The notes under the pieces are model-generated. The model searched no databases. It had not been told where the DNA came from and saw only the letters and a program-made list of their open reading frames with translations. The position numbers and the translations under genes are program-made. This document shows, piece by piece, positions 1 through 11,188 of a stretch of DNA of 64,000 nucleotides. The DNA comes from Klebsiella pneumoniae (GTDB lineage Bacteria > Pseudomonadota > Gammaproteobacteria > Enterobacterales > Enterobacteriaceae), in NCBI RefSeq assembly GCF_000742135.1, contig NZ_KN046818.1:2992097-3056096 (forward strand), written 5' to 3'. The number at the start of each line of letters is the position of its first letter. Within the stretch, counting starts at the first letter, position 1.

Positions 1-51
1 GATATCTCCCATACTGCAAAGGTCAGCCTGTTGACGTCTGGAGCATGGAAG

Positions 52-1539
52 ATGAAAAACCCCACCTTATTGCAATGTTTTCACTGGTACTACCCCACCG
101 GCGGCGAGCTGTGGCCTGAGGTCGAAGCGCTGGCGCCCAGCCTGAATGAAATCGGCATCAATATGGTCTGGTTGCCACCCGCCTACAAAGGCGCCTCGGG
201 CGGTTACTCCGTCGGCTATGATACCTACGATCTCTTTGACCTCGGCGAGTTTGATCAAAAAGGGTCTGTCGCCACCAAATATGGCGACAAAGCGCAGTTG
301 CTGGCGGCGATCAACGCCCTGAAGGAGCACAATATCGCCGTGCTGCTGGATGTGGTGGTAAACCATAAAATGGGCGCTGATGAAAAAGAGTCTCTGCGCG
401 TTCAGCGCGTCGATGAGCAGGATCGTACGCAAATTGACGAGGAGATCATTGAGTGCGAGGCATGGACGCGCTACACCTTCCCGGTGCGCGCCGGACAGTA
501 TTCGCAGTTTGTCTGGGACTACAAATGTTTTAGCGGCATTGACCACATCGAGAACCCGACGGAAGACGGTGTGTTTAAAATCGTCAACGATTACACCGGC
601 GAAGGCTGGAATGAACAGGTCGATGATGAGCTCGGCAACTTTGACTATCTGATGGGCGCCAATATCGATTTCCGCAATCATGCAGTGACCGAGGAGATCA
701 AATACTGGGCGCGCTGGGTAATGGAGCAGACCGGCTGCGACGGTTTTCGTCTTGACGCGGTCAAGCATATCCCCGCCTGGTTTTATAAAGCGTGGATCGA
801 GCATGTTCAGGAGGTGGCCCCGCAGCCGCTGTTTATTGTAGCGGAATACTGGTCCCATGAAGTGGAGAAGCTCCAGCAGTATATCGACCTGGTCGAGGGC
901 AAAACGATGCTGTTTGATGCCCCACTGCAGATGAAATTTCATGAAGCGTCGCGCCAGGGCCGCGATTATGACATGAGCCAGATTTTCAGCGGGACGCTGG
1001 TGGAAGCCGACCCTTTCCATGCCGTCACTCTGGTCACCAATCATGATACGCAGCCGCTGCAGGCCCTCGAGGCGCCGGTTGAACCCTGGTTCAAGCCCCT
1101 CGCCTATGCGCTGATCCTGCTGCGGGAGAATGGCGTGCCCTCGGTCTTTTATGCCGATCTCTTCGGCGCTTCCTATGAGGATACCGGCGGCGACGGAGAG
1201 ACCTATGCCATTGAGATGCCCGTTATCGAACAACTCCACGAGCTGATCGACGCCCGTCAGCGTTTTGCCCATGGCGTGCAAACCCTTTGGTTCGATCATC
1301 CTAACTGCATCGCCTTTAGTCGTAGCGGTACTGACGACGATCCAGGCTGCGTGGTGATCATGTCCAATGGCGATGAGGGCGAAAAGACGCTGACGCTGGG
1401 CGAAAACTATGGCAACAAACGCTGGCGGGATTTTCTCGGTAACCGGGAAGAGATTGTCGAAACCGATGGCGAAGGCTGCGCGACCTTTACATGTAACGGG
1501 GGGAGCGTGAGCGTGTGGGTGTTAGAGGAGGTGCTGTAG
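52..1539 (+). CDS. amyA: Cytoplasmic alpha-amylase AmyA
   Basis: GH13 alpha-amylase that hydrolyses internal alpha-1,4 bonds of maltodextrin or glycogen-type glucans in the cytoplasm. It has 495 residues, the length of E. coli AmyA, and no signal peptide. GH13 signatures are visible: DVVVNHK near residue 100, GFRLDAVKH near 230 with the nucleophile Asp, IVAEYW near 264 with the acid/base Glu, and TNHDTQ near 330. An in-frame TTG lies 21 bases upstream, but the ATG at 52 begins [10 protein letters not shown] as in enterobacterial homologues. It converges with yedD. The family assignment is secure. Confidence 0.96.
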   Translation: MKNPTLLQCFHWYYPTGGELWPEVEALAPSLNEIGINMVWLPPAYKGASGGYSVGYDTYDLFDLGEFDQKGSVATKYGDKAQLLAAINALKEHNIAVLLDVVVNHKMGADEKESLRVQRVDEQDRTQIDEEIIECEAWTRYTFPVRAGQYSQFVWDYKCFSGIDHIENPTEDGVFKIVNDYTGEGWNEQVDDELGNFDYLMGANIDFRNHAVTEEIKYWARWVMEQTGCDGFRLDAVKHIPAWFYKAWIEHVQEVAPQPLFIVAEYWSHEVEKLQQYIDLVEGKTMLFDAPLQMKFHEASRQGRDYDMSQIFSGTLVEADPFHAVTLVTNHDTQPLQALEAPVEPWFKPLAYALILLRENGVPSVFYADLFGASYEDTGGDGETYAIEMPVIEQLHELIDARQRFAHGVQTLWFDHPNCIAFSRSGTDDDPGCVVIMSNGDEGEKTLTLGENYGNKRWRDFLGNREEIVETDGEGCATFTCNGGSVSVWVLEEVL

Positions 1540-1580
1540 TTCCCTGACGCCGGGCGGGCCAGCTATGGCCCGCCAAAATC

Positions 1581-2015
1581 TCAGCGCGTGGAGGCTGGCG
1601 CGCTGACGGGCCCCGTCGCTCGCGCTTTGGCCCACGCCTTCTCGCACTCCGGAGTGAGACGTTCAACACGGGACAACGTCATCCGATCGTAGGAGATTGT
1701 GTTGCCCTCGCGCTCGACAGGATAGATGTCCAGGGAAGCGGTCACGTTGTAGATCTCACTGTCACGATTCATCAGTTTCCCCGGCTGCGCAATCACGCGC
1801 TGCCACTGGCGGCAGTCGAAGGTGTCCCCTTCTTTGGTGACAATCAGGCTGGCAATGGCGTCAGGACTCATCATCGCGCTCTGCGGCCCTTTCGTTTGCC
1901 AGAAACCTGCAAGGCCAGCCGGCGCCGGCGCTTTAACGACGTCCTCATAACGATCAACCTGTACGCAACCGGCCAGCGCCACCACCATGCCAGCAAAAAA
2001 TAACTTTTTCATCAT
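1581..2015 (-). CDS. yedD: YedD family lipoprotein
   Basis: Small predicted lipoprotein of unknown function. The N-terminus has a short hydrophobic signal ending in the lipobox LAGC, with the lipidated Cys at residue 17, followed by a mature domain that contains LIVTKEGDTFDCRQWQRV, a highly conserved YedD stretch. It has 144 residues, slightly longer than E. coli YedD, with a less conserved C-terminal tail. A second ATG three bases downstream (2012) is an equally possible start. It lies convergent to amyA, as in E. coli. Confidence 0.9.
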   Translation of the reverse strand: MMKKLFFAGMVVALAGCVQVDRYEDVVKAPAPAGLAGFWQTKGPQSAMMSPDAIASLIVTKEGDTFDCRQWQRVIAQPGKLMNRDSEIYNVTASLDIYPVEREGNTISYDRMTLSRVERLTPECEKAWAKARATGPVSAPASTR

Positions 2016-2387
2016 TCATCCCACAAGCCGATAAAAAAGTATTGTGGCATTAAAGCGTTAAGCCTTCCACCCCCACCGCAAAGGGATAAGCGAGCAAGCC
2101 AGCAACCGCTAACGTGGGTTTCATTTGAAGTAAGGAAATTCTGAAAGTAAAAGAATACTGGGCGCGTAACCATAGCGTCTATGGGCACTTTTTGTTTTTA
2201 ATTCGGTCACACTACCGGTTCTTGACTTTACTTTAAGAGTTTTCCTGGCAAATTATATGCATAGATGCGGAATAGTTTAATGGAGCTAATGGGTTCTTTC
2301 TAAACCTACTATTATTATCGCCCGCAAGGACTGCTTCGCACAGCCAGTGCGAAGTGTATATCGTTACGTGTTGATTGAGGATGGGTC
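2016..2387. other. Intergenic region upstream of rcsA
   Basis: 372 bases without a gene, lying between the divergent yedD and rcsA. It becomes AT-rich toward rcsA and holds the probable RcsAB box described separately. In E. coli the flagellar fli genes lie between yedD and rcsA; none are present here. I see no small ORF with a convincing start. Confidence 0.6.
2234..2247 (+). promoter_or_regulatory. Probable RcsAB box upstream of rcsA
   Basis: The stretch taagagttttcctg matches the RcsA-RcsB heterodimer consensus (TAAGA...TTCCTA) at most positions. It lies about 140 bases upstream of rcsA, where the autoregulatory RcsAB box is found in other enterobacteria. The match was made by eye. Confidence 0.5.
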
Positions 2388-3011
2388 ATGTCAACGATGA
2401 TTATGGATTTGTGCAGCTATACCCGGTTGGGATTGACGGGATATCTGACCAGTCGGGGAATTAAAAAACAGGAAATCGTTGAGGTCAACAGTGCTGCGGA
2501 TCTGCAGAAACACTGTACGTCGTGTTGCCCGGCGGTGGTGTTTCTGAATGAAGACTGTTTCGTGCATGATGATGAAAGTAATGGCATTATTCGCCAGATC
2601 ATTACGCAAAACCCGGCGACGCTGTTTGTTATCTTTATGTCGCTGGCGAACATCCATTTTGACCGCTATTTGCGGGTACGGAAGAATCTGCTAATCAGTT
2701 CAAAATCGATAACCCCAAAAGACCTTGATGTTATTCTGGTTAATTATCTTAAATACAAAAACACCAGTGTAGGGCAGTTAACTTTACCGACATTGTCACT
2801 GAGTAAAACAGAATCAAATATGCTGCAAATGTGGATGGCCGGGCATGGTACTTCGCAAATCTCAACGCAAATGAACATCAAAGCGAAGACGGTATCGTCG
2901 CATAAAGGCAATATTAAAAAGAAAATACAAACGCATAATAAGCAGGTGATTTATCATATCGTTCGGCTGACCGAAAACATCACCTCCGGTATTCAGGTAA
3001 ATATGCGCTGA
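2388..3011 (+). CDS. rcsA: Capsule regulator RcsA
   Basis: LuxR/FixJ-family auxiliary regulator that partners phosphorylated RcsB to activate capsule (cps/wca) genes; it is an unstable Lon substrate in the family. 207 residues, identical in length to E. coli RcsA. The N-terminal pseudo-receiver-like half begins [20 protein letters not shown]. The C-terminal LuxR helix-turn-helix spans about residues 137-195, with the recognition segment [19 protein letters not shown]. The ATG at 2388 gives the family N-terminus. Regulation is probably autogenous through the upstream RcsAB box and translational/H-NS effects through DsrA, encoded about 0.6 kb downstream. Confidence 0.97.
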   Translation: MSTMIMDLCSYTRLGLTGYLTSRGIKKQEIVEVNSAADLQKHCTSCCPAVVFLNEDCFVHDDESNGIIRQIITQNPATLFVIFMSLANIHFDRYLRVRKNLLISSKSITPKDLDVILVNYLKYKNTSVGQLTLPTLSLSKTESNMLQMWMAGHGTSQISTQMNIKAKTVSSHKGNIKKKIQTHNKQVIYHIVRLTENITSGIQVNMR

Positions 3012-3043
3012 AACAAACTGGCGGCGCTCCCGCCAGTTCAGTT

Positions 3044-3591
<548 letters not shown>

Positions 3592-3601
3592 CGGCAGGCG
3601 A

Positions 3602-3689
3602 AAAAAATCCCGACTCGCAGGAGTCGGGATCAAACTTGCTAATGCAAGAAGCACTTGAAAATTCGTTACACCGGGAAATCCGATGCGTT
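3602..3689 (-). ncRNA. dsrA: DsrA small RNA
   Basis: Read on the minus strand, this about 88-base segment aligns almost base for base with E. coli DsrA. The 5' stem-loop that pairs with the rpoS leader (aacgcatcggatttcccggt...), the gtgcttcttgcattagcaag stem-loop for hns pairing, and the 3' Rho-independent terminator (atcccgactc-gcag-gagtcgggat followed by Us) are all present. Hfq-dependent; activates rpoS translation and represses hns in E. coli. Its position next to yodD, dsrB and rcsA is as in E. coli. Confidence 0.93.
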
Positions 3690-3692
3690 GAA

Positions 3693-3721
3693 ACATTATC
3701 CTCAATTATTTTGCATGACAA
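3693..3721 (-). promoter_or_regulatory. dsrA promoter
   Basis: On the minus strand TTGTCA (complement of 3716-3721) is followed after 17 bases by TAATGT (complement of 3693-3698), a few bases before the expected DsrA 5' end at 3689. This is a sigma-70 type promoter in the expected place. Confidence 0.6.
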
Positions 3722-3890
3722 GAGATATTCATGACGCAAAATATTGAGAATGTTGGCGCTTGATGACTTATCGGGCTGCAAGGCTGATGTGAGAAGGCTT
3801 AGCCGCAAACCGGTTTCATTCGATAGCGCGATCGCCTGCGATCACTTTAAGATAATTCTCATTTTGCCAATCGGCATCGAAACGTTTTAC

Positions 3891-5570
3891 TCACGCTGCG
3901 CTGCGAAAACAGACCTGGTTACGCCCATTTTGCTTGGCCAGATAGAGTCGCCCATCGGCCACCGACTGCAGCGCTTCAAACTGATACTCCCCCCGCTCTT
4001 CGCTGGCGCTCACCCCTAACGAGGCGCTAACCCGCAGCGTCACGTTGTTATGCAAAAAGACTTCCCGTCCCTGGATACGCTGGCGCAATCGCTCCGCCAC
4101 CGCCGCTGCTTCCTGCAGGGTGGTATTCGGCATCACGATACAAAACTCTTCTCCGCCCACTCTGCCCAGCAGATCGCCCTGCCGAACCGCGCTGGACAGC
4201 GTACTGGCCACCATCGACAGCACCCTGTCCCCCGCCTGATGACCATAGCGATCGTTGATGTGCTTAAAATGATCCAGATCGAGCTGGATCACCGCCAGCG
4301 GCCGTCCGCTGCGCTGGCAGTCGCTGGCTACCGCCATCGCCTGTTCAAACAGCGCCCCGCGATTGAGCAGGCGGGTCAAGGCATCGTGCCATGCCTGCCA
4401 CTCCAGAGAGGTTTGCAGAACGCTCATGTTGCGGACCATGCGGCGGATCACCAGCCAGGAGAGCAACAGCATCAAGGTGAAGAGGACCCACATCAGGGTC
4501 AGGGCGATGGTGATGGTGCCAAAGTTCCCGCGGACGCCTTCCCGCAGAGTGTGGATCCGCAGCAGCACGCCGTCAAAATTGCGCAGTTTGGCCCAGCTGA
4601 TATAGCGCGTCAGCAGACGCAGCCCTCCCTGGTTATCATGGACAAACGCGCGGCTCAGCAGCTCCTGCTCGCGCGGGGACAGCAGGGTCAGGACATTCCC
4701 CGGCGCGGAAGAAGCCAGCAGGTTCAAATGGCTATCATAAAGTTGGTACTCTCCCTCTTGTCCCCCCTGCATGGCGCTAACCAAAAACGCTTTGATTTCA
4801 CTGACTGAGAAATCCATCGCCAGCACGCCGCGCCAGTAACCGGCAAAATCCAACGGTATCGAAGCGGTGACCACCTGCTCTTCCAGCTGCGGGTCATCGT
4901 CAGGAAAGGTTTGCCAGATAACACCTCGCCCCGGATTATTTCGCTGGGTCTGGCGGGTAAACCACGGAGCGCCGAGGGCTTGGGAATAGTGCGTTATCAC
5001 CTGCGACTCATCCCGCAGCGGCAGGGTCGAGGTAAAAAAGCCGCTACGAGAGATATACTGCATCCGCTCGGCGAAATCGCGATCGTGCTGCGTCAGATTT
5101 AGCAGATAACCCAGCTCGAGCGTCGCCATTAGTTCATCAGCCGCCAGCGGATCGTCCACCAGCAGGATAGGGTTGTCGCCAGCGACGCTGCCCGAGATGC
5201 CAAACACCGGCAGCGTACGCCGGTTCGGTAGCGCCACCCGCCAGGCCTGCTGATGGCGCTGGCTCAGATAGCGTTGGCTGGCCTTACGCAATACATCGAT
5301 ATCAAGCGGCTGTTCGAGCGCCGCCTGCATCCCATGGCGAAAAAACATCATTCTGTCGATGTTGAACTTCAACAGCCCATCCATTTCATGAGCGACGTTA
5401 GCCAGATTGTTACGCTGGTTGGCCACGTAGGCCTCTTCCAGGACATTGATTTCACGCCAGATCAGCAGCGTGGAGAAAAACAGCACTGCGATAAAACAAG
5501 CGTTAACCACATGCCCCGGGCGAGCCAGGTGGTAGCACTTTTTTAACTTCAACCGCAGTGGCTTATCCAT
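3891..5570 (-). CDS. dgcQ: Membrane diguanylate cyclase DgcQ (YedQ)
   Basis: Inner-membrane diguanylate cyclase making c-di-GMP from two GTP; in E. coli YedQ/DgcQ influences cellulose and biofilm. 559 residues: cytoplasmic N-terminus, transmembrane helix about 20-40, a large periplasmic sensor region to about 350, a second transmembrane helix about 355-378, then a GGDEF domain from about 400. The active-site signature is GGEEF near residue 474. The RxxD inhibitory site (RQGD) lies five residues before it, so product inhibition is expected. Monocistronic on the minus strand. Confidence 0.93.
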   Translation of the reverse strand: MDKPLRLKLKKCYHLARPGHVVNACFIAVLFFSTLLIWREINVLEEAYVANQRNNLANVAHEMDGLLKFNIDRMMFFRHGMQAALEQPLDIDVLRKASQRYLSQRHQQAWRVALPNRRTLPVFGISGSVAGDNPILLVDDPLAADELMATLELGYLLNLTQHDRDFAERMQYISRSGFFTSTLPLRDESQVITHYSQALGAPWFTRQTQRNNPGRGVIWQTFPDDDPQLEEQVVTASIPLDFAGYWRGVLAMDFSVSEIKAFLVSAMQGGQEGEYQLYDSHLNLLASSAPGNVLTLLSPREQELLSRAFVHDNQGGLRLLTRYISWAKLRNFDGVLLRIHTLREGVRGNFGTITIALTLMWVLFTLMLLLSWLVIRRMVRNMSVLQTSLEWQAWHDALTRLLNRGALFEQAMAVASDCQRSGRPLAVIQLDLDHFKHINDRYGHQAGDRVLSMVASTLSSAVRQGDLLGRVGGEEFCIVMPNTTLQEAAAVAERLRQRIQGREVFLHNNVTLRVSASLGVSASEERGEYQFEALQSVADGRLYLAKQNGRNQVCFRSAA

Positions 5571-5685
5571 CTTTCTCTCGCAGTACGTTGCGCAAACCTC
5601 GCGGCGTCAGCGCCCCGGTCTCTGTCGATACCCGGGGCGTTTTCAGAGTAGAACACGCGGCGCCGTTACGCTGCGTTTCGCCATG

Positions 5686-6597
5686 CTACTTTCCAGCGCC
5701 ACGCAGGCTGCTCACCGCCTTAACGCCCGCCAGCACCACCGCGCCGATGATAAAACCCAGCACCAGGTTGGCGACGACCGGCAGCGTGGAGGCCATCACC
5801 CCACCCAACCCCGCGCTCCAGTGCTCGATGGCATGATGCAGCGGCGCAATACCGTGAACGACAATCCCCCCGCCGACGAGGAACATGGCCAGCGTCCCGA
5901 CGATAGACAACACCTTCATCAGGCGGGGAGCGACGGCCAGGAGCCCTTTACCCAGCCACTGCGCCAGCGCACTACGTTTTTCCGCCAGCCAGTAACCCAT
6001 GTCGTCCAGCTTGACGATCACCCCCACCAGGCCATACACCCCGATAGTGACCAGAATCGCAATCCCAGAGAGAATAAGGATCTGGTTAAGCAGCGGAGCT
6101 TCCGCCACGATGCCGAGGGTAATGGCGACAATTTCCGCGGACAAAATAAAATCGGTGCGAATCGCGCCTTTTACTTTGTCACGCTCAAAGGCCAGCGGAT
6201 CGCGCTCCGCCAGCGCGGCGAGACGCTGCTGCCGCCGTTCAGGATCCTCTTTGTGTTTCCGCGCTTCCAGACTGTGCAGTACCTTCTCCACCCCTTCGAA
6301 ACAGAGAAACGCGCCGCCCAGCATCAACAATGGCGTAATCGCCCAGGGGATGAAGGCGCTGATCAACAAAGCCAGTGGCACGAGGATCACTTTGTTAACG
6401 AACGACCCTTTCGCCACTCCCCAGACCACGGGCAACTCGCGATTCGCCCGCACGCCGGTAACCTGTTGGGCATTGAGAGACAAATCGTCGCCCAGCACCC
6501 CCGCCGTTTTTTTCGCCGCTACCTTGCCCATCACGGAAATATCGTCCAGCAGCGTGGCGATATCATCAAGTAATGTTAAAAGACTACTTCCTGCCAA
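5686..6597 (-). CDS. yedI: DUF808 inner-membrane protein YedI
   Basis: Inner-membrane protein of the DUF808/YedI family, function unknown. 303 residues with several hydrophobic helices (about 68-98, 150-200, 225-300) and the conserved start [20 protein letters not shown]. The central charged loop ([11 protein letters not shown]) is probably cytoplasmic. The neighbourhood with dgcQ and yedA is as in E. coli. Confidence 0.92.
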   Translation of the reverse strand: MAGSSLLTLLDDIATLLDDISVMGKVAAKKTAGVLGDDLSLNAQQVTGVRANRELPVVWGVAKGSFVNKVILVPLALLISAFIPWAITPLLMLGGAFLCFEGVEKVLHSLEARKHKEDPERRQQRLAALAERDPLAFERDKVKGAIRTDFILSAEIVAITLGIVAEAPLLNQILILSGIAILVTIGVYGLVGVIVKLDDMGYWLAEKRSALAQWLGKGLLAVAPRLMKVLSIVGTLAMFLVGGGIVVHGIAPLHHAIEHWSAGLGGVMASTLPVVANLVLGFIIGAVVLAGVKAVSSLRGAGK

Positions 6598-6780
6598 AAT
6601 GATTTTCCTTCTCTTTTCATCAATGTCTCCCTCGAGTATGCGTTAAAAAACGGCCGGTGCCCAAGGTACAATTAGTCAATATAAATTTAACAACCTGACG
6701 CAAATTAACCACTCGCCAGCACGATAGTTTTCACGTTTACTATATGTCCCCTTTCTATCTCTGCACCGTCGTGAGGAAGT

Positions 6781-7692
6781 ATGTCTACCCGTCAGCTTTT
6801 ACCGCTCATCGGGGCGCTGTTTGCGCTGTATATCATCTGGGGCTCTACCTATTTCGCTATCGCCGTCGGGGTCGCCAGCTGGCCGCCGCTAATGATGGCC
6901 GGCATTCGTTTTCTCGCTGCCGGCGTGCTGTTGCTGGGGTGGCTACTGGCCACCGGCCATAAGCTACCGGCGCGTCGTCCGCTGCTTAACGCTGCGCTGA
7001 TCGGCGTGTTGCTGCTTGCGGTTGGCAACGGCTTCGTGACGCTGGCTGAACATCAGCACGTCCCCTCCGGCATCGCGGCGGTGATGGTCGCCACCGTACC
7101 GCTGTTCACCTTATGCTTCAGCCGCTTTTTCGGCATCGCCACCCGTAAACTGAAGTGGCTGGGCATTGCCATTGGCCTTGCGGGTATCGTGATGCTCAAC
7201 AGCGGAGGCAACCTGAACGGCAACCCCTGGGGCGCACTGCTGATCCTGATTGGTTCCCTAAGCTGGGCCTTCGGCTCGGTTTACGGTTCGCGAATCGTAC
7301 TGCCGACCGGCATGATGGCGGGGGCAATCGAGATGCTCGCCGCCGGGATCGTCCTGCTGGCGGCCTCATGGCTGAGCGGTGAAACCTTAACCCGCGTCCC
7401 TTCCTGGTCCGGGATCGCCGCCCTGGCCTATCTGGCCATCTTTGGCTCGCTGATCGCCATTAACGCCTACATGTTTTTAATCCGCAATGTCACCCCGGCG
7501 GTCGCCACCAGCTACGCCTATGTTAATCCGGTGGTCGCGGTGCTCCTCGGTACTGGGTTCGGCGGCGAGAGCCTGTCGCTCATTGAGTGGCTGGCGCTGG
7601 CGGTGATTATTTTCGCCGTAGTGCTGGTGACGCTGGGGAAATATCTCTTCCCCGTCCGCAGCGAGGCTACTCCTTGTAAGGCGTCGAAGTAG
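6781..7692 (+). CDS. yedA: EamA/DMT-family exporter YedA
   Basis: Inner-membrane drug/metabolite transporter with ten predicted transmembrane helices formed by two EamA repeats (about residues 8-140 and 150-290). The start MSTRQLLPLIGALFALYIIW matches YedA. The substrate is not established, although amino-acid or metabolite export is typical of the family. The ATG is preceded by gaggaag. The 3' end overlaps the convergent vsr gene by 26 bases. Confidence 0.92.
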   Translation: MSTRQLLPLIGALFALYIIWGSTYFAIAVGVASWPPLMMAGIRFLAAGVLLLGWLLATGHKLPARRPLLNAALIGVLLLAVGNGFVTLAEHQHVPSGIAAVMVATVPLFTLCFSRFFGIATRKLKWLGIAIGLAGIVMLNSGGNLNGNPWGALLILIGSLSWAFGSVYGSRIVLPTGMMAGAIEMLAAGIVLLAASWLSGETLTRVPSWSGIAALAYLAIFGSLIAINAYMFLIRNVTPAVATSYAYVNPVVAVLLGTGFGGESLSLIEWLALAVIIFAVVLVTLGKYLFPVRSEATPCKASK

Positions 7693-8161
7693 TCGTCAGT
7701 TCGCGGATCCCCTGCGTATCGATCTGCGCGTCGTGTCCGGCGCCGCAGATCCACTCTTCCAGACGTTCGGTGAGCGCCGCATCACTCAGCCTAAGGCGCC
7801 CGCGCAGGGCGCATTCCCAGATGATTAATACCCGCCAGCCCTCTTCGGCCAGCTTTTGCCGGTCGCGGGCGTCGCGCGCCACGTTACCGGCGATTTTGTC
7901 CAGCCAGAATGCCGTGCGGGTGGCCGGCACCTTAAACAGATAGCAGTCATGGTGATGCCAGAAACAGCCGTGAGTAAAGATAACGCAACGGTAGTCGGGT
8001 AAAGTGAAATCGGGACGTCCCGGCAGCGCGCGATCCTGGGCGACAAAGGTGAATCCCGCCCCGGTCAGCAGCGCCGCTATCCGCTTTTCAATCGCCGTAT
8101 CGCGCGTGGCGATCGCCCGCATATTTTTACTGCGCGTCGCTTTATCGTGAACATCCGCCAT
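7667..8161 (-). CDS. vsr: Very short patch repair endonuclease Vsr
   Basis: Strand-specific mismatch endonuclease that nicks 5' of the T in T:G mismatches arising by deamination of Dcm-methylated cytosine. 164 residues. The start [18 protein letters not shown] is that of E. coli Vsr; LPGRPDF and the metal site GCFWHHHDC are present, and the family core WECALRG is near the C-terminus. The start at 8161 overlaps the end of dcm by 20 bases in a different frame, the classic dcm-vsr arrangement that suggests translational coupling. Confidence 0.95.
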   Translation of the reverse strand: MADVHDKATRSKNMRAIATRDTAIEKRIAALLTGAGFTFVAQDRALPGRPDFTLPDYRCVIFTHGCFWHHHDCYLFKVPATRTAFWLDKIAGNVARDARDRQKLAEEGWRVLIIWECALRGRLRLSDAALTERLEEWICGAGHDAQIDTQGIRELTTTSTPYKE

Positions 8162-9575
8162 CATTATCATCCGCTTCGCGGCGCGCCACCGCCTGAGCGA
8201 TGCGCGGCGCCAGGAGTTTCGCCACCGCGGCGAAGACCGGAACCACCACCGAGTTGCCAAACTGACGATAGGCCTGCGTATCCGATACCGGGATGCGAAA
8301 ACGCGCCCCCTGCGGGGATTCAAAGCCCATCAGCCGGGCGCATTCGCGCGGCGTTAACCGGCGAGGGCGCCGCTGTTGATTCAGCGGATCGTCAAAATGC
8401 TTCTCACCGAGCGGCCGGTCCCAGCCGCGATCGACGAGAATTTCGACACCATCTTTATAGTAGCGGGCAGAAAGCGTCCGGGCCACGCTGTGGGGATTGG
8501 CGGGGTCAACCAGGCCATAACCAAAGCCATTGCCCCGCGCCTGATGCTTGCGGGCATAACGATAAAGATATTTCCACAGCACCGGCGTAAGAATAAATTT
8601 CGCATCGACCGTCGGCTCCAGTAGCTCGCCAAATGTTGGCCGCACCGCCGGGTACTGCGCCGCGATGTCGCGCAGCGTAAATCCAGCATGCAGCTGCAGA
8701 TCGCGACGGAAACCCACCAGCACGATGCGCTCCCGGTGCTGAGGCAAGAAATGGCGCCCGTCAATCACCTTCGGGTCATCCGGCCCGGTATGCCCCGCGT
8801 CAGCTACTTCATATCCCAGCTCATCCAGCGTCTGCATGATGATACGGAAGGTGCGCCCCTGATCGTGGCTTTTGAGGTTTTTGACATTCTCCAGCACAAA
8901 AATCGCTGGCTGACGAGCCGCGATAATTCTCACCACGTCAAAAAACAGCGTTCCCTGGGTTTCGCAGGCAAAGCCATGCGCACGGCCCATCGCATTTTTC
9001 TTAGAGACGCCGGCAAGCGAGAAAGGCTGGCAGGGGAAGCCAGCCAGCAGCACATCATGCTGAGGGATAGATTCGCGAATATGCCGCGCCGCCTCCTCGT
9101 CGCTAACGTCAGAGCGTTGGCTGAGGGTAATATCGCGGATATCTTCATTAAAACGGTGCTGCTGCGGATCACAATACCAGTTGGCCTTATAGGTGCGTAC
9201 CGCGTGCTTGTTCCACTCGCTGGTGAAAACGCACTGCCCGCCGATGGCTTCAAAACCACTGCGGATCCCGCCAATACCGGCAAACAGATCGATAAAACGG
9301 AACCCATAGTACGGATGATGGGCCGGCGGCGAAGGCAGGAGCGTCGCCAGATGAGCAACTTCCTGCGGGCGCAAACGCTCCGCCACGCGGCCAAGCGCCA
9401 CCACGCGCTTGAGGATCGCCGCGCTCCAGTGCTGTTCGCCGACGCTCACCAGTTCGGCAACCAGCGTTTTTACATCGTAGATCGTCATCAGCTGACGCAG
9501 CAGCGCCTCAGCGTCTTCCCCGGCCTGTTCAGCCAACGACAACGACCTGTGTTCCTTGCTTAACTTTTGCGGCAT
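8142..9575 (-). CDS. dcm: DNA cytosine-C5 methyltransferase Dcm
   Basis: Orphan C5 methyltransferase, expected to modify the second C of CCWGG. 477 residues. Motifs in order: LFAGIGG (SAM binding, about 93), GFPCQPFS with the catalytic Cys (about 182), ENVKNLK (about 226), [11 protein letters not shown] (about 285), and FGNSVVVPV (about 440). An N-terminal extension [15 protein letters not shown] also matches E. coli Dcm. The ATG at 9575 (MPQKLSK) is chosen because upstream in-frame sequence is antisense to yedJ and not conserved. Confidence 0.95.
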   Translation of the reverse strand: MPQKLSKEHRSLSLAEQAGEDAEALLRQLMTIYDVKTLVAELVSVGEQHWSAAILKRVVALGRVAERLRPQEVAHLATLLPSPPAHHPYYGFRFIDLFAGIGGIRSGFEAIGGQCVFTSEWNKHAVRTYKANWYCDPQQHRFNEDIRDITLSQRSDVSDEEAARHIRESIPQHDVLLAGFPCQPFSLAGVSKKNAMGRAHGFACETQGTLFFDVVRIIAARQPAIFVLENVKNLKSHDQGRTFRIIMQTLDELGYEVADAGHTGPDDPKVIDGRHFLPQHRERIVLVGFRRDLQLHAGFTLRDIAAQYPAVRPTFGELLEPTVDAKFILTPVLWKYLYRYARKHQARGNGFGYGLVDPANPHSVARTLSARYYKDGVEILVDRGWDRPLGEKHFDDPLNQQRRPRRLTPRECARLMGFESPQGARFRIPVSDTQAYRQFGNSVVVPVFAAVAKLLAPRIAQAVARREADDNDGGCSR

Positions 9576-9618
9576 ATCCTCAACCAACGCGGACGATTTT
9601 GGCAGAGAGTACCATAAA

Positions 9619-10326
9619 TCACCGGTCGGTTGACGCCTGCGGTGCAAAGCGGCGCAAAACCGCTTCATCCAGCGCCAGCGGCTCCCCCTGCAGCTCCGCG
9701 CTGAGCTTAGCCATAAATTCGACGAGAAAACGGGCATTATGCTGCGCCATCGCTTTCCCCTTGTCAGTTTGCATGGTTTCCGGCAGGCGCAGAAGTTTGC
9801 ACTGGAAATGGTCGAGGGCATATTTGCGGTCATCCAGCGCCCGCCGATCAGCAAAAGGATCTTCGGCATCAAACAAGATGGTATTCAGGGCGCCGGCGAC
9901 AGCGAAGACCCTCGCCAGACCAATGGCTCCCAGCGACTCGAGTCGATCGGCATCCTGAACTATTTTCGCCTCCAGCGTGCGCGGTGGGATCGCCGCGCTG
10001 AAGCTGTGCGCCTCGATGGCATGGCTGACCGCCGGGTAACGATCCGCAGGAAAATCAGCAAAGGCCGACTGCAGAATGGCGAGGGTTTTCTCGGCGGCCA
10101 TCATCGAGGATCGACTTCGCTCCGGATGATTTTTTGGCAAGCTGACGATGTCATGAAAATAGCAGGCCGTGAGGAGTACCAGCCGGTCGACTTCCTCCCC
10201 CGCGGCCAGCTGAGTGGCGGTCGCCCAGACGCGACGAAAATGGGACAGATCGTGTGCGGCGTCATCCTGCGCATGGTGCGTCAGTATCCAGCGCTCAAAT
10301 CGTTGCTGCCAGTCAACCAGGTCCAT
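9619..10326 (-). CDS. yedJ: HD-domain phosphohydrolase YedJ
   Basis: 235-residue HD-superfamily hydrolase, probably a metal-dependent phosphohydrolase of unknown substrate. The HD ligands are seen as [12 protein letters not shown] near residue 22 and CYFHDIV near 55, with AHSFSA and [10 protein letters not shown] further on. The length and the C-terminal [13 protein letters not shown] match YedJ. It lies just upstream of dcm on the same strand. Confidence 0.92.
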   Translation of the reverse strand: MDLVDWQQRFERWILTHHAQDDAAHDLSHFRRVWATATQLAAGEEVDRLVLLTACYFHDIVSLPKNHPERSRSSMMAAEKTLAILQSAFADFPADRYPAVSHAIEAHSFSAAIPPRTLEAKIVQDADRLESLGAIGLARVFAVAGALNTILFDAEDPFADRRALDDRKYALDHFQCKLLRLPETMQTDKGKAMAQHNARFLVEFMAKLSAELQGEPLALDEAVLRRFAPQASTDR

Positions 10327-10368
10327 AGGCTTTCCTTTATCTGAGGGTCAGCCTCGAGCATAGCAATT

Positions 10369-10650
10369 TTAGCGCTGATGATCCTGCTCGCCGCGGGATG
10401 GACGCGTATACCAGACGACCGCGCCGAGAATAGAGCCAATGCCGCCGAGGACCAGCATGCCCAACAGGGCGCCAAGCCATTTCCCGGCCGTTGTTCCAAA
10501 ATCACCCTCCACGCTGGCGCCGGGAACGCTGTGAATTTTTCCCACTACCCACCAGTAACGCACAATGACCCAGACACAATATCCGCAAAAAGCATACAAC
10601 GCCCAGAGCGCAAGTTTCCCTCCCGGGCTGCGTTTTGCCTGCTCTTCCAT
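10369..10650 (-). CDS. Small two-helix membrane protein
   Basis: 93-residue protein with two hydrophobic segments (about 13-35 and 60-82) separated by a short loop, and a charged C-terminus; probably inner membrane. The ATG at 10650 (MEEQAKRS) follows ggagaggaa. I do not recognise the family with certainty; E. coli has the small membrane gene yedR at a similar place, but I cannot confirm homology. Confidence 0.6.
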   Translation of the reverse strand: MEEQAKRSPGGKLALWALYAFCGYCVWVIVRYWWVVGKIHSVPGASVEGDFGTTAGKWLGALLGMLVLGGIGSILGAVVWYTRPSRGEQDHQR

Positions 10651-11188
10651 CTCATTCCTCTCCGTGACACAACAGACTATTGTCACTCAAAACGTGACAC
10701 GCATCACATTATACCGCTAACCTGCGTCACAGGCAGCAGTTTCATCTTCGTCTTCTGCGCCTTCTCGCGACTTATGCTGCCAATGCGCACAGGCTGAAGA
10801 GATGTCCTTATTATCTCCCGTACGCTTAAAGCTACTCATTCCTTAATTATCGCAAGCTGGGTTGATAATTCCCTGGATATTTACATTCACACAAAATAAA
10901 TTTCCATAATGAATAATGAGCTTGATTGTTATTTGTGCAATTTATTTCATATAATTAACAACAACCAACCAAAGACATAATAAAGCATTGCTATATAAGA
11001 AAATAATGGATTTTGCACAAGCATCACAATTTAATATAAAGAACCACTTAGAAATATTTTGAAATGTTTAACATCATTTATTTACATATTTTATTTTAAA
11101 TAAAGATGAACTTAGTCGTTAGTATCGGATAGTCATTCCGGAGGGATTGTCATAATTCATAGAAATTATTATTAAAAGGGAATATATA
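10651..11188. other. AT-rich region upstream of the porin gene
   Basis: 538 bases without a gene. From about 10850 it becomes strongly AT-rich, consistent with a long regulated leader region (OmpR or H-NS binding is typical of porin genes, but I cannot define sites). The ribosome binding site aaaaggga lies just before the porin start. Confidence 0.5.

Noticed and set aside
67..1299. Long minus-strand reading frame of about 410 codons opposite amyA
   Set aside because: It is antisense to a well-supported GH13 gene and its translation has no recognisable family; a codon-bias shadow.
1553..1574. GC-rich inverted repeat ggcgggcc/ggcccgcc between amyA and yedD
   Set aside because: No T tract after the stem on either strand, so it cannot be called a Rho-independent terminator with confidence.
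5611..5643. Hairpin cgccccgg/ccggggcg followed by tttt on the plus strand
   Set aside because: Shape of a terminator, but no plus-strand gene ends there; both neighbours are on the minus strand.
5683..6573. Long plus-strand frame opposite yedI
   Set aside because: Gln/His-rich low-complexity translation, antisense to the conserved yedI; a shadow.
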